This document shows, piece by piece, positions 20,847 to 32,265 of a DNA stretch of 64,000 nucleotides. The stretch spans positions 44,438,252 through 44,502,251 of the forward strand of contig CM064872.1 of assembly GCA_032719365.1 (NCBI GenBank), written 5' to 3'. The stretch comes from Prinsepia uniflora. Lineage: Eukaryota > Streptophyta > Magnoliopsida > Rosales > Rosaceae. Both the position numbers and the translations under genes were made by a program. A model generated the notes under the pieces. The model worked only from the letters and a program-made list of their open reading frames with translations, did no database searches and was not told where the DNA came from. How positions within the stretch are numbered: the first letter of the stretch is position 1; the number at the start of each line of letters is the position of its first letter.

Positions 20847-21250
20847 TGTAACGATCCGAAAAATAAGAAAATGTAATTTTGAAAATTTTCATGTAAATTG
20901 ACCTTTTACCCTCAGTAGTATAAAATTTGATTTTTTACTCATCTTATCATTTGGACTTTTTGTGAGTACTGTTGCATAGGTCTCGGAGTCCTGAGTCCAT
21001 AGACATGCGGCATGTTGGGATCGGAGACCAGATAAGCTTGCTACGGGTCTAGACTCATCAAAGGTAATTTGGTAATTTTTACATAAGAAGTATTTTGGTA
21101 ACTTTGAAAGCGAGATATTTTTGTTGGTTTTGTTGGATGGTGACAAGTGTCCCAACCTTTACTCCTCCTCACTATGCACTAACTTGGATTATGAGGGGTC
21201 AGAATATATGTGTGTTTATGTTTGTGCTTTGGGTTATTTTTCAATTTTGT
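20847..21250 (+). repeat. 3' LTR of the chromovirus, truncated
   Basis: It starts TGTAACGATCCG after the polypurine tract. About 400 bp can be aligned with the start of the solo LTR at 32266 (GTTGCATAG-TCTCG-G, then GAG-CCATAGAC--G-GGCATG). It then passes into sequence assigned to the Athila element near 21251. The exact junction is not certain. Confidence 0.65.
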
Positions 21251-22985
21251 GTGAGGAAACTACCCACCTGAGAGCCACTTAGAGAACAGAGGAAATAAAA
21301 CTAGTTACCTTTTCCTAGTCCCTTAGCAAAACAAAAACAAAAGAAAAGACTCAACCTAATTAAGATAAGGATTTAAACCCCTAGGTTTACCTAGTAGGAG
21401 GAGTTTTGTCTCCTTTTACTAATACAATACTAGCAACAACATAATTACAAGATAAGCAAGCAAAACCAAAGCTTAGATAACAAGTTTAAAACCAAAACCA
21501 AAGTTTCAACCATAGCCGTGAATCATATGTGTGATATGTGAGTCCTTATTCCAATCCTTAAACTTGCAAAAAAAACTTCATTCAAGCACGTTTAGAAAGA
21601 TTTTTTTCCACTTCTAAATCAGGAATCCTAAGATTCACTCAACAAGTACATGTGAAAGAGCAGAAACATCACATATAAGAAAGGAAGAGCACATTGAGAT
21701 CACATAGATGGAAATTGAAACTTAGAAACATGAATACATACCTTGGTCCTTCGCATTCATAAGATCCGTAGGTCTTTACGGTTGTAATAGGGCTTGGTTC
21801 AAAGTTATGAAAGAAAGGAATGGAACTCAAAAAACTTGAGATGTGCTAAGGAATGAGAAGTCATGCTTGAAACTTTATCTTTTGATCTTAATTGTCTTTA
21901 CTTGAGGCCCACGAAAACGCACTTTGGTGTCTTTTGTCAAGGTTCTTTGGCTCACTTGGTACTCACAAGTTGGCACTTCTTTTTTTTTTTTTTTTCATTT
22001 TTATATTTTTTTTCTTTTTCTTTTTCATACAATGTTGTGATACTTACCAAGATCATGTAAAGACATTCCTCAAATTTTCAACTTTTCTTCATAAACGAAA
22101 CTTGCACTTGCACTTCTTCCTTGCACGACAATATCTTTGTTGTAGGGCAGCAACTCCTTGTGTCTCATCATGATTCTCAATTAATGCTACCTTAGCACAG
22201 CCCAAGCTATAGGGTATGGTATCAATTTGGAGGCTAAGTAACTAAGGTAGGATGATGTGGGTGATGAAAGAAAGAGGCTTAGTGTTTGGCTTCAATGTGG
22301 CTTAGGATATGAACATAGAAAAACGGGTAGGAATAAGGCCTTTAGAGGTTTTAACATGCCTACTTCATTTCTTACACCAAAGCACACGTCAAACCAAGAG
22401 TATTCATAAAGTTCATGAAAGAATCAATGCAAATTTGATGATATGAGATCAAGTAAAGAAATAATGATAACTGTTACAAAATAGAAAGAATTCATCACTC
22501 AAAAGTAAGAAAGTAGGCTCAAGATCTCACAAGGTTGTTTCTACAAACTTACTTTTTTAAAACCTTTTTACTTGCATAATTATTTGAAACAAGGAACTTG
22601 TGAAAGATACATATGATTGAAAAGCATGCTTAACTTATATGCTTTGATTATCTGATGATAATGATGCTACCAGTAACCCAATACACAAATGAACAAGAAA
22701 ATGAAAAATTTTAAGGTGTTTACCCCCACACTTGCTGTCTTAATTATCCTAAAGTCCTAGTCGTTCCACACCCCCCCCCCCCCCCCCCCCCCCCCACCCA
22801 ACACTTAAAAACACACATTGTCCTCAATGTAACACATAAGAACAAAATCAAGACATCATGGGAAGAAGGAAAACAAGGAATCAAGAAGATATCAAGAAAG
22901 AACACAAGAATGAAAGATGCATACCTTAGCTAGGTTGCCTCCTAGGAGTGCTTGATTTTACGTATAGGCAAGACGAAGTCCTTTC
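21251..22985 (-). other. Non-coding 3' part of the Athila element
   Basis: On the minus strand this follows integrase. The segment near 22800-22830 reads CATTGAGGACAATGTGTG on the minus strand, a stretch recurrent in Athila-type elements after pol, followed by a 25-base G run (plus-strand C, 22771-22795). Athila relatives often carry an env-like frame here; I see no credible one. A T-rich run lies at about 21980-21996. Confidence 0.5.
22771..22795. repeat. 25-base C homopolymer
   Basis: Uninterrupted C run. It lies where Athila-type elements have a short G-rich stretch after pol, so it may be an expansion of that stretch. Confidence 0.9.
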
Positions 22986-24330
22986 TTAAGTTGTTGAAGT
23001 TGGAATGTCATGAAGAACTTGCTTTTCCATGGTGTCTTCTTCACAGGATTTATAGTAAGGTTTGAGATAATGGCCATTTACTTTGAACACACTTCCTTTC
23101 TTCCAACTCTTGATTTGAATGGATCCTTGATCGAAGACTTGCGTGACAAGAAAAGGGGCGATCCATCTGGATCTTAACTTTCCTGGAAAAAGTCTTAGAC
23201 GTGAATGATATAGGAGGACTTTTTGGCCAACTTGGAAGATCTTGCCTCTGAGCATACAATCATGAAAGGCCTTCATTTTCTCTTTGTAGATCCTTGAACT
23301 TTCGTAGGCATCATGTCGGACTTCTTCAAGCTCATGGAGTTGAAGCTTTCTATGGGTGCCTACTTCATCAAGATCCATGTTGAATGTGTGGATGGCTTAA
23401 TGAGCTTTGTGTTCAAGTTCCACGGGTAAGTGGCATGGATTGCCATAGACTATACGAAAGGGGGACATCCCAATTGGAGTCTTGAAGGCGGTTCTATAGG
23501 CCCAAAGTGCTTCATCAAGCCTTTGACTCCAATCCTTTCTATTTGGACTCACGGTTTTCTCCAAGATTTGCTTGATCTCCCGATTTGAAACTTTATCTTG
23601 GCCACTAGTTTGTGGAAGTTAGGGAGTGGATAGCTTGTGAGTGATGTTGTACTTCTTGAGTAGGGCAGTGATGGTACAGTTGCAAAAGTGGGAACCACCA
23701 TCACTTGTGATGTCCTTTGGCATTCCAAACCTTGCAAATATATTAGACCTTAGGAACTCTTGGACGACCTTGGAGTCATTGGTGCGGGTGGCCTTTGCCT
23801 CAACCCACTTTGAGACATAATCCATGGTTAAGAGAATGTAAAGGTGTCATTGAGATGATGGGAAGGGTCCCATGAAGTCTATTCCCCATACATCAAAGAT
23901 TTCGATGGTGTAGATTAGATGCATAGCCATTTGGTCTCTTGTTCCAATATTTCCCGTTCTTTGGCACTTGTCACAAGTGGTGCAATACATGTGGGCATCC
24001 TTGAAGATAGTAGGCCAAAAGAAACCAACTTCTAGGACCTTTAAAGCCGTGCGTTTTTTTGCCAAAGTGCCCCCCACATGAATCCGTGTGACAAAACTTT
24101 AGGATGGATTTGAACTCTATTTTGGGAACACACCTTCTAATAAGTTGATTAACTCTATGCTTCCAAAGGTAGGGATCATCCCAAACATAGTGGCGTACAA
24201 TCTTCTTGAGTCTATCATTTTATGGCTTTGTCAAGTGTTGAGGGATCTCCTTAGTAACAAGGTAATTCACTATGTCGGCATACCAAGGGCTATGTGAGTT
24301 GATGGCAAACAATTGTTCATCTGAGAAGGT
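22986..24330 (-). pseudogene. Athila integrase
   Basis: Minus-strand frames give, in order: HMYCTTCDKCQRTGN (end of the zinc-binding region, about 23990), DVWGIDFMGPFPSS (first Asp), MDYVSKWVEAKATRTND, FGMPKDITSDGGSHFCN (second Asp), KLSTP-stop-LPQTSGQDKVSNREIK and KVLLYHSRLRLFPGKLRS RW. The position of the catalytic Glu (normally QVEVSNREIK) reads QDK, so it appears lost. A stop (23619-23621) falls within the same frame shortly before it. The 130-codon frame 22986-23378 covers the C-terminus (VFKVNGHYLKPYY). Confidence 0.85.
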
Positions 24331-25050
24331 CTCAACTAAGGGAAGTTGATCTTCATCTTGAATCATTCTGCTTTGGTGGTCGGCCACGACATTTTCCATG
24401 CCCTTTTTTTCCTTGATCTTTATTTCAAACTCTTGAAGGAGGAGGATCCAATGGATGAGTCATGGCTTGGCTTCTTTCTTGGATAAGAGGTACTTCAAGG
24501 CAGCATGGTCCGTGAGGATTATGACTTTGGTGCCTAAGAGATAGGACCTGAACTTCTCCAATGCAAACACCATGACAAGGAGCTCATTTTCAGTTGTTGA
24601 GTGGTTGAGTTGTGCATCATTGAGTGTACGTGAGGCATAATGTAGATGACATGAGGTTTCTTGTCTTCTCTTTGACCTAGTACTGCCCTAATTGTATAGT
24701 CTGAAGCATCTCACATTAACTCAAAGGGTTCGGACCAATTGGGGGCTTGCATGATTGGTGCTGTGGTAAGCAAGGTTTTGAGAGTGTTAAATGCTTACTT
24801 ACACTCCTCATTGAAGTCAAAAGTCACGTCCTTTTGGAGTAGCATTGCCAATGGACGTGCTATCTTGGAAAAGTCCAAGATGAACTTCTATAGAACCCTG
24901 CGTGTCCTAGAAAGATCTCATTTCCCTTATGGATGATGGATAGGGTAAGTGCTTGATGGAATCCACTTTTGCTTTGTCGACTTCAATCCCTTTTGAGGAC
25001 ACAATGTGACCTAGTACGATGCCTTGAGTAACTATGAAATGACACTTCTC
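24331..25050 (-). pseudogene. Athila RNase H
   Basis: The minus strand reads GTKVIILTDHAALKYLLSKK, EAKP, stop, LIHWILLLQEFEIKIKEKK and MENVVADHQSRMIQ (about 24560-24360). This is the end of a Ty3/gypsy RNase H domain. Upstream parts are in different frames with stops. It removes the RNA template in reverse transcription. Confidence 0.75.
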
Positions 25051-25858
25051 TCAATTGAGTACTAGGTTTGTTTCAATACATTTCTTTAGGACAAGTGGTA
25101 GATGTGTCGAACGAGCCTCAAAGTCATTCCCAAACACACTGAAATCGTCCATGAAGACTTCAATGATCTTTTCAATGGAATTTGAAAAGATACTAACCAT
25201 GAACCTTTGAAAAGTACCAAGGGCATTGCATAATCCAAAGGGCATACGTCTATATGCAAAGGTTCTGAATGAACATGTGAAAGTGGTCTTCTCTTGATCT
25301 TCTTGAACAATGAAAAATTTGATTGTAATCGGAGTAGCCATCAAGGAAGCAATAAAAGGAGTGTCCTGCAAGTCTCTCCAACATTTGATCAATGAATGGA
25401 AGGGGAAAGTGATCATTTCGTGTGGTTGCATTGAGCTTCCTATAGTTAATGCACACTTTATGGCCAGTTATGGTTCTTTGAGGCACAAGTTCATTGTCTT
25501 CATTCCTAACCACGAACACTCCTGAATTTTTAGGAACAATTTGCATGGGTGTGAGCAATCTTGAATCTGAAGTAGGGTATATCACCCCACAATAAAGGAG
25601 CTTGATGTTTTCTTTCTTGACAACCTCCATCATGGGTGGATTGAGACGCCTTTGAGCCTCACAGATAGGCTATGCTTCTTCCTCAAGTAAGAATTTATGA
25701 ACACATGTGGTTGGACTAATCCTCTTGATTTCGTCCAATGTCCATCCTATGGAAGTTTTGTGTGTTCTTAGGATGTGGATGAGCTTGTCCTCTTGATCCT
25801 TGGTGAGGGAGGAAGAGATGATCACAAGTAGGGTCTTGTTGTCATCCCCTAGGAACAC
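25051..25858 (-). pseudogene. Athila reverse transcriptase
   Basis: The frame at 25670-25858 gives the pre-RT segment (ISSSLTKDQEDKL, GWTLDEIKRISPTTC). Two overlapping frames (25250-25633 and 25051-25431) give MQIVPKNSGVFVVRN, NYRKLNATTRNDHFPLPFID, CFLDGYSDYNQI, then RRMPFGLCNALGTFQRFM and EVFMDDFSVFG. The catalytic MDD box is intact. One frameshift between CFLDGYSDYNQI and FTCSFRTFAYRRMPFG, and a stop upstream, break the gene. Confidence 0.88.
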
Positions 25859-26105
25859 ATACTTGAGTGCTTCAAGTAAGGGCTTGTGTTCTAGGATAGG
25901 AGATTGTAAAACTGAAGGTTGAAGGTTATTAGTAGAAATTGGAACTTGAAAGGATGATTACTTGCCTTGGAATTCATTTGGAGAGGTGAGGGATGCCACG
26001 GGTTTGCATTCATCTTCACTTTCTTCAAGCTCAAGCAAGAGTTTAGTGGAGTCTTGGTTTGGCCCGTGGGGGCTTGTGCTCTCAAGGGTGTCTTCATTCA
26101 TGGCT

Positions 26106-27030
26106 TCAAAACTCTTTTTGATCTAAGGCATCAAGTAAATCAATGGAGAAGGATGAGTGATTTTTGGGTGGACACCTTAGGGTCTCAAAGATGTTGAACC
26201 CTATGACTTCTCCATCAAACTCCATAGTTAGGGCCCCTGAGTAGACATCAATCTTGGTACAGGTTGTTCTCATGAAGGGCCTCCCTAACAAGAGAGGGGT
26301 GCTATTGTTCTTAGTCTTATCAATCTCAAGAACATAGAAATATGCGGGGAAGATCAAGTTGTTGACTTGAACTAGCACATCTTCAAGCAATTCTTTGGGA
26401 TAGGCATTGGACCTATCTGCAAGATGTATCACAACATTTTCCTTCTTGAGCTCACCTAGGCCTAGGGACATGTAAATGGAGTAAGGCATTACGTTTATGG
26501 ATGCCCCTAGGTCTAGCATTGCATTCTCAAATATGTTTTCACCAATGATGCATGGAATGGAGAAGCTCCCAAGGTCCTTGCATTTGGGTGGAAGTTTTTT
26601 CTGAAGGACAGCTGGAACTTGTTCACTTACTTTCACCACATATTTTCCCCTGTTTTACGTTCTAGTGGTGCATAACTCCTTGAGGAACTTAGCACACATA
26701 GGGATTTGCTTGATGGCATCTAGGAGGGGAAGGTTGACTTGTACCTTCTTGAAGGTCTCAAGGATGGCTTTGTCACTTTGTTCTTTCTTACTTTGTCGGA
26801 ACTTATTTGGAAAAGGGACATTGGGAACATTGTTAGTAGTAACCAACTTCGAAAAGTTAGGACACTTACTTTGTTGTTCCTTTGTCGATGGATCAATGCA
26901 CACGGGTTCCTTGGGGAGGTCTTCTTTGTTGGGGGCACTTGTTGGTTCCTTGTTGGCAGGTACCTTAGGGAGGGGCTCTTCTAGGATCTTACCATTTTGT
27001 GTGGTGATGGCTTTGGCTTGTTAATAGCAA
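26106..27030 (-). pseudogene. Athila gag-protease linker and aspartic protease
   Basis: The 177-codon frame 26106-26639 has PPKCKDLGSFSIPC, then the active-site motif MLDLGASINVMPYSIYMSLG and LLLGRPFMRTT, the usual D-G-A core and flap/C-terminal motif of Athila protease. The frame 26655-26903 upstream (ETFKKVQVNLPLLDAIKQI, CAKFLKELC) is the conserved segment before protease. A short frame break separates them near 26640-26655. The protease matures gag and pol. Confidence 0.88.
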
Positions 27031-27035
27031 GGATT

Positions 27036-28494
27036 TTAATGGTTTCCCCACTCAAGTTGCCTTGTTCTCATATTTGGTTCATAGTGTTCACAACATCCCC
27101 AACTTTCTTCTTCAAGTCTTGAAGATCTTGCCCTTGATTTTGTTGAGTTTGCATAAGGGTTTTTTGGAACTTGTGAGGGCCTCAAACATCTTGTCATAGT
27201 GAGGATTAGATCCTTGAGTAGGTGCTTGCACGTTGGGAGGTCCTTGGAAGCCTTGGGGCCTAGGGTAAAAACGTGGAGGTCCCCTATTGAATTGAGGGTG
27301 TTGTTGAGGTGCCACAGGTGCTTGCTCTTGTTGGTTTCACCTGAAGTTTTGATGGTTCCTCCATCCCTCATTGTAATTTTTTGAGAATGGATCATTCCTT
27401 GGACGGTTTTGGCCTTGTTGGAATGGTTGGTTGCCTTGGAAACCCGAGACCTAAGCTTGCTCCTAAGTGTTGTTGTCTACCGGTTGAGGGCATTGATCCG
27501 TGGGGTGCCCTTGAGTGGAACACACTCCACACACTTGTGCACTCTTGGGTACAAGTACTTGTTAGATGACCGAAGTGACTTTGTTGATTTTTTCTTTAAG
27601 GTCATCATTAGAACTAACCGCATTCACTTGTCTTCTATGGGTTTTGATTCCCTCGTATTGTTGTGCATTGTTAGCCCTATTTGCTGTCAATGCCATGCCT
27701 TCTTGAGGAGTCTTGTCAAAAAAGGATTCACCACTTGCAGCATCCAACATTTGCCTCTCAAGAGGAAGCAATCCTTCATAGAAGAATTGGAGTAAGTTTT
27801 CATCCTTGAACTGATGTTGGGGGCATTGAGTAAGGAGAGTTTGGAACCTCTCAAAGTACTGGGAGTATGATTCATCTTGAACTTGTGTGATCCCCATGAT
27901 TTTCTTTCGCAAAGTAATGACACGTGAGGTCGGAAAGTACTTTTCTAGGAAAGCCTTCATCATCTCCTCCCAAGTGGTGATGTGGCCACTTGGAAGCTTG
28001 CACAACCAATCCTTAGCATGATCTGCCAAGGAGAAAGGGAATGCCTTTAGCTTGATTATGTCTTCATCCACTCCCGTGGGAACCATGCTAGGGCACACGA
28101 ATTAGAACTCCATGAGGTGCATGTTTGGATCGTCAGTTGAGAATCCATGGAAGATAGGGATTCTATGCAAGAGACTAGAATTGACTTCTATGTCTCCCGA
28201 CTTGCCTTTGGCAGGAGGTGTGTATTGAATGCATGATGGAATTCCTCCTGCCACCAATGATGAAGAAAAGTCACGGATAGATCTCAAGTTGGCCATGGTG
28301 TTGATGGGTGAAGAGGTTCTTGAATGGATAGGTGAGTTGGAACTTGAGTTGGATAGACACACTTGGTCTAGGTTCATGAGCACATTAGGTCCTTCTTTGT
28401 TCTTGGATGAACGAAGTCTTCGTTCTATCTCGAGGTCAAGGGGAGTGAGCTCACCATGAGGATTTCTTCGAGTGCATATGTAGCTACGAAACAA
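27036..28494 (-). pseudogene. Athila gag with zinc knuckle
   Basis: The 178-codon frame 27562-28098 contains LKAFPFSLADHAKDWLCKLP, TTWEEMMKAFLEKYFP and QHQFKDENLLQFFYEGL, the capsid-like core of Athila gag. The frame 28102-28494 gives the N-terminal part ending NMHLMEF, with a stop at about 28099-28101 before the core resumes. About 27490-27545 encodes CGVCSTQGHPTDQC, a C-X2-C-X4-H-X4-C zinc knuckle that packages RNA. The region to 27036 is proline/glutamine-rich and frameshifted. Two breaks make it non-functional. Confidence 0.88.
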
Positions 28495-28578
28495 AAACTA
28501 TGAAACGGTTAGGACTGACGAATGAATACTAAGCACAAACACAAAAGATAAATAAACAACCGTACATGGATTTTTGAA

Positions 28579-28596
28579 TCCCCGGCAACGGCACCA
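28579..28596 (-). promoter_or_regulatory. Athila primer binding site, tRNA-Asp type
   Basis: The minus strand reads TGGTGCCGTTGCCGGGGA, one base from the TGGCGCCGTTGCCGGGGA site complementary to tRNA-Asp used by Athila and relatives. It lies five bases from the LTR terminus at 28602. Confidence 0.9.
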
Positions 28597-28601
28597 AAAA
28601 T

Positions 28602-29644
28602 TGATGTGAACCAAAGGTTCCTCAACTTAAACCTTTTTTGTAGTTGTAGTAGTTGTGCAAGTAAGGGATCGCTCAAGCAGGGATTAAGGGTACCACGTTG
28701 TTTATTTGTAAACTTAATTAAAAGATGATTAAAGGGGAGTTTGAAAACGTTGAGTTGTTACAAAGTAGAAAACTAGATTGATTTTGAATTGATTGGGAAA
28801 GAACTTTAGTTAAGAGCACGTTTATCTTCCACTAAGTCTTTTACCTTATCCAATTTCCTTTCCATCTTACTTCTTTTACTTAGTTCTGTTTCCTTCAACC
28901 AGAATAGACCATGAACGCATGAATCTATCCTAACACCTTACTAATATACTTTAGTTCAATAGGTCATAAAACCAAGGAATTCTTTTACTTTGAGAAAACA
29001 ATTTTCAACCAAGATTAAAGATCACTAAGCCTTTTAAGATTGATTGAAGAATAAGTCTCATGTAACTCATTAACTTACATTGACGTGATTAGGATCCTGA
29101 AAATCCCTTGCTAACTTACAAACATATGATCAAACATGCCATATGCTTTACCTTATAGTTTTAGAAATAATATTACATTTATCATAGTATGTATGCGTCC
29201 ATAAATGAACCACATAAAAGATAGATTACACACAAATCATGGCAAACATACATAAGCAAAGTAGGAAGTAAGGCTTAAGACAACTTTCAAAGATTCATGA
29301 CTTACGACCTCAACAACGACCCCTAACTAAAAGGGAGTTTAGCTATGCATAATTGAATGAAACCTAATGCCAATATAAATTAAAGCATTAAGAGAGAACT
29401 TTTTTGCTTGTGAAATAAAACTGAATTTAAACTATGACCCCCCTAATTACATTGACCATGAGGCTCATTATAAGAGAGAACTTCATTGAACACTTTTTGA
29501 ATTAGGAGTAGAACACTTGGTTTCTTCTTTCATAAGATTTAGGTCTTTGCAACTTCTTGGATTCCTTGAGCAGCAAGGAATTTTCTTTCCTAACCTCACT
29601 TGGCCTTATCATGCTAGATTCTAGGCTGAAAACATGGCTTGATA
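28602..29644 (-). repeat. Athila 5' LTR
   Basis: The 3' end of the LTR on the minus strand is TTCACATCA next to the primer site. About 1 kb of non-coding sequence follows up to the TGACAGGACC terminus of another LTR at 29645. The outer end may be at 29634 (complement of TGTTTTCAGCC), or the LTR may be cut by its neighbour. No second copy was found. Confidence 0.6.
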
Positions 29645-30918
29645 TGACAGGACCCGTCCCAACTGGACTTTAATAACTGTACCAAGTCCTGCTCCCGTCT
29701 GACAAGTCAACTGAAGTTCCAAAAACACCCTCAGCACTTGTTAGACAAGAGATGATTGTACTGATTTCCGCTCATGCCTCCGCCTCTCGATTAGTCCCGA
29801 ACTTCGTGCCACGACCTGGAGGGTCATCAAAAATATAAAAGGTGTGAGTGGAAAAAATAATATTGTTTGAAAATGCATTTCAAAACGAATCACTTTCCCT
29901 TCCAGTTATAAAACATGCATGCATAGGATAAAAAATATGAACAACCAGCTCTCAAGCCAAATCATATGAAAACCATCAAGATACAACTATCAACATCAAA
30001 CCAGACACAATGACCATCATCAACAATACTCCTTACCAGTACTCACATATCAAGCACAATAGTCAAATAATACTACTCACACGTACATAGAAATCGATCA
30101 CAAAGATCACAGTACTGGCACTACTCACAAGTGCACAATCAATCACACAATCACATCTGCACTACACGTAGGAAACCATCAAGCCACACTCTCGGGATCA
30201 GACACATTTGGGCTCAAATCAGTCACATCTGGGCGAATACCACATCCCTAGGATCAGATGCATCTGAGTGGTACATCCAGGCTCAGTCGCATCCGAAAAG
30301 CCAGCTTACCGTACAAGAAACATACAAAGCTAACCACCACACTTTCACAAAGTTCTTGACTCAAAACCAAGACAAATTATTTCCAAACAGGGTCTCAAGC
30401 GCAAACTATGCTTTTCAACAGGGCCTTAGCCCAAAATGCCATTTTCAAGAAAATTCGTAAAATCACATCCAGAAATCATTAAGTAAGTCATGAAATCATT
30501 CTTGACTCACTAACTAAGTCAAAATACCCTTTTAAAACGTTTTTTTTGACTTCGAGCCTATCCCAAAACATCATTTACACATTCCTCGTAAAACGTGCCC
30601 GAAAAACGGATTAAAATAATCATTAAATCAATAATAATCATATCAAATTACCATGACATCATTGCAAATCAAATCATGCAATCAATCATGTAAAACATTT
30701 ATCTATGCATGCATAACAGTTTATAAAATAAACGTTCACTCACACACCGTCCAAGCTGCTCAGTCTCGACTTGTTCGCTCTTCCGAAGTCTCGGGAATAT
30801 TCTGACGTGTCAAACAAAGTAATTTAAGGTTACTAGGCTATCATATAACCCCACATAATAATTCCCTAATCATCAGAATTTAATAATATTACTTAAACCT
30901 ATACGCTTCAGACACTCG
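29645..30918 (-). repeat. Truncated minus-strand LTR, relative of 32266-34749
   Basis: It begins TGACAGGACCCGTCCCAAC, the reverse complement of the end of the solo LTR at 34749. Blocks with CTCATGCCTCCGCCTCTC, GAGGGTCATCAAAAA and CACTACACGTAGG align in order with that LTR on the opposite strand. It stops matching near 30918 (position equivalent to about 33335 in the plus copy), where Cassandra sequence begins. The 5' half of the LTR is missing. Confidence 0.75.
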
Positions 30919-31262
30919 AAAAAAAAACCGTGAGGGTGAGGAGGCCCAAAGTGGACAATATCGTGTTAGACTCAGGTCCCGATAGAGGATGTCGGTCCTG
31001 AAAGAATGGTATCAGAGTCGGACCTCGACCGGAAGTGTGCCAGCAAGGATGCTGGGCCCCAAAGGGGGTGGATTGTAAGACTTGTGTCTTGGAAGCAAGA
31101 ACGGTGAACAAGACCCATGAGCTTGAGAAGCAAGAACGGTGAGCAAGACCCATGAGCTTGGAAAGGCAAGATCGATGAACAATCCCACATCGTTCGGGGA
31201 GGGAAAGGTGAAGTTCCTTCTATGTGTGGACACATATCTATCTAACACAAGGCTTATCTCGG
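30919..31262 (+). mobile_element. Cassandra remnant with amplified 35-bp repeat
   Basis: It keeps about 80 bp of a 3' LTR end (30919-31000, GGAGGCCCAAAGTGGACAAT type), a primer site TGGTATCAGAGTC (31008-31020), the internal region, a polypurine tract AAAGGGGGTGGAT (31061-31073) and the start of the next LTR (31074, TGTAAGACTTGTG). The LTR has a 35-bp unit (GAAGCAAGAACGGTGAACAA...) repeated about 2.7 times at 31092-31180. It lacks the 5S-like segment, ending near 31262. Confidence 0.8.
31092..31180 (+). repeat. 35-bp tandem repeat in Cassandra LTR
   Basis: Units start near 31092, 31127 and 31162. Each has (G)GAAGCAAGAACGGTGA then CAAGACCCATGAGCTT. Only one partial unit exists in the other Cassandra LTRs. 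Confidence 0.8.
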
Positions 31263-32265
31263 ATTTGAACAGCTGGCCACGTGGTGGCATGATTCTGATT
31301 GGTGCCTAAGTGTGAACAGACTTCTAAGGCGGCTAGGAACCAAGAAGGAACCTTCCTGATCGATATTGAATGCTCTAACTGCATTGTTGTGTTGGAAATG
31401 ATAGCTGAATGATATCTAGGTGGCCTAATCACTTTCTTGATGTTGGGAGGAACCAAAACAAAGAAAAACCCGAGAGGGCCAAAAATTTAGCTTAGAACAA
31501 ATGCCATTTTTGAAGTACCTTAGAACTTGGTACTGATGAGGGAAATGAAAAGATGACACAATTTTTGTGGAGGGAATGCATCAAGAGGGCCCAAAAATAC
31601 CATCATTGACATGTCCAACTTGAGATGCCAAAAGTTAGCCCTGGGGCCAATTAGGGACCTGAAATAAGGTTCCTTGAGCCAAAAATTGGAAGTTCTTCAA
31701 AACTAACCCTGATGAAGAACCTGAGTAGCTCACGATATGTAGGTCTTGAATCCCTAATGAGGGCCTGAAAAATCGTAATAGAAGATATGGAACAGAGGTG
31801 GCCAAGATTGGGAACCGTTGGCACAAAATGAGGTACACGAGCCGGGTCCTGGCCTTGGTACTTGGCTGGGTCTAGTACTGGAAATATGGAACACGATGGA
31901 ACAATACCTTGAAACATGTCACCCATGATATGTTTTGGTACTTAGTTTTCTCAGGCCCTAGTTCTCGGTTGGGTATATGCTGGAACACGAGCTGGTCCTC
32001 TACTAGGAACATGTCACCAGTGACATGTCACTGGGGCCTGAAATGGAACATGGCCCAGACGCTAGAATTGGGACCTGATAATTGCAACACGACCTGGGAC
32101 TGGTCCTGGTGACATGCCAGGGACTCGATGGATGGTCATGGACAGTACCACGTACCAAGTCCTCGGTTGGGACAAGTTTGAGGTCTTGGACTCAATTCCT
32201 CATTTTTCACCATTTTTGGACTTTGTACCTAAGTTTTCATATTTTCTGCACATTATCTCACAAAT
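31263..32265. other. Unclassified 1 kb, no gene recognised
   Basis: Short repeated phrases occur (GGTACTTGG, GGAACATG, GACATGTCAC, GGGACCTG), especially 31620-32160. No LTR terminus, primer site or coding domain was found. It may be the worn remainder of an LTR or the original target of the solo LTR that starts at 32266. Confidence 0.4.

Larger units (their letters stand above)
3355..21250 (+). mobile_element. Decayed Tekay/Del-like chromovirus, hosting nested insertions
   Basis: A plus-strand Ty3/gypsy element can be followed from a split 5' LTR (3355-4687 plus 10076-11318) through a primer site (11322-11334), decayed gag (to about 13150), protease/RT/RNase H/integrase relics (13160-16257) and the integrase tail with a chromodomain-like end (17426-17503 plus 20359-20830), to a polypurine tract and a truncated 3' LTR (20847 to about 21250). 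The order PR-RT-RH-IN-chromodomain and motifs such as FSKIDLRS and IEYHLGKVNMVADALS fit the Tekay/Del clade. Stops and frameshifts are frequent and catalytic residues are lost, so it is old. The left end is the least certain: TGTGTTACGACCC at 3355 is taken as the LTR start because it gives an LTR length near 2.6 kb, like its relatives. Confidence 0.7.
21251..29644 (-). mobile_element. Athila-lineage Ty3/gypsy retrotransposon (minus strand)
   Basis: Read on the minus strand it runs: 5' LTR (29644-28602), tRNA-Asp-type primer site (28596-28579), gag with a CCHC zinc knuckle, protease, RT, RNase H and integrase (to 22986), then a long non-coding 3' part (22985-21251). Domain sequences such as CFLDGYSDYNQI, FMDDFSVFG and DLGASINVMP are characteristic of Athila. 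Each domain is largely readable, but stops and frameshifts separate them. It is less decayed than the neighbouring chromovirus. I could not identify a 3' LTR, so the left end is probably truncated. Confidence 0.85.

Noticed and set aside
21251..22985. Athila 3' LTR
   Set aside because: Some phrases near 21755 resemble 29520-29550, but I could not align the region to 28602-29644 from the terminus on, so no LTR is called.
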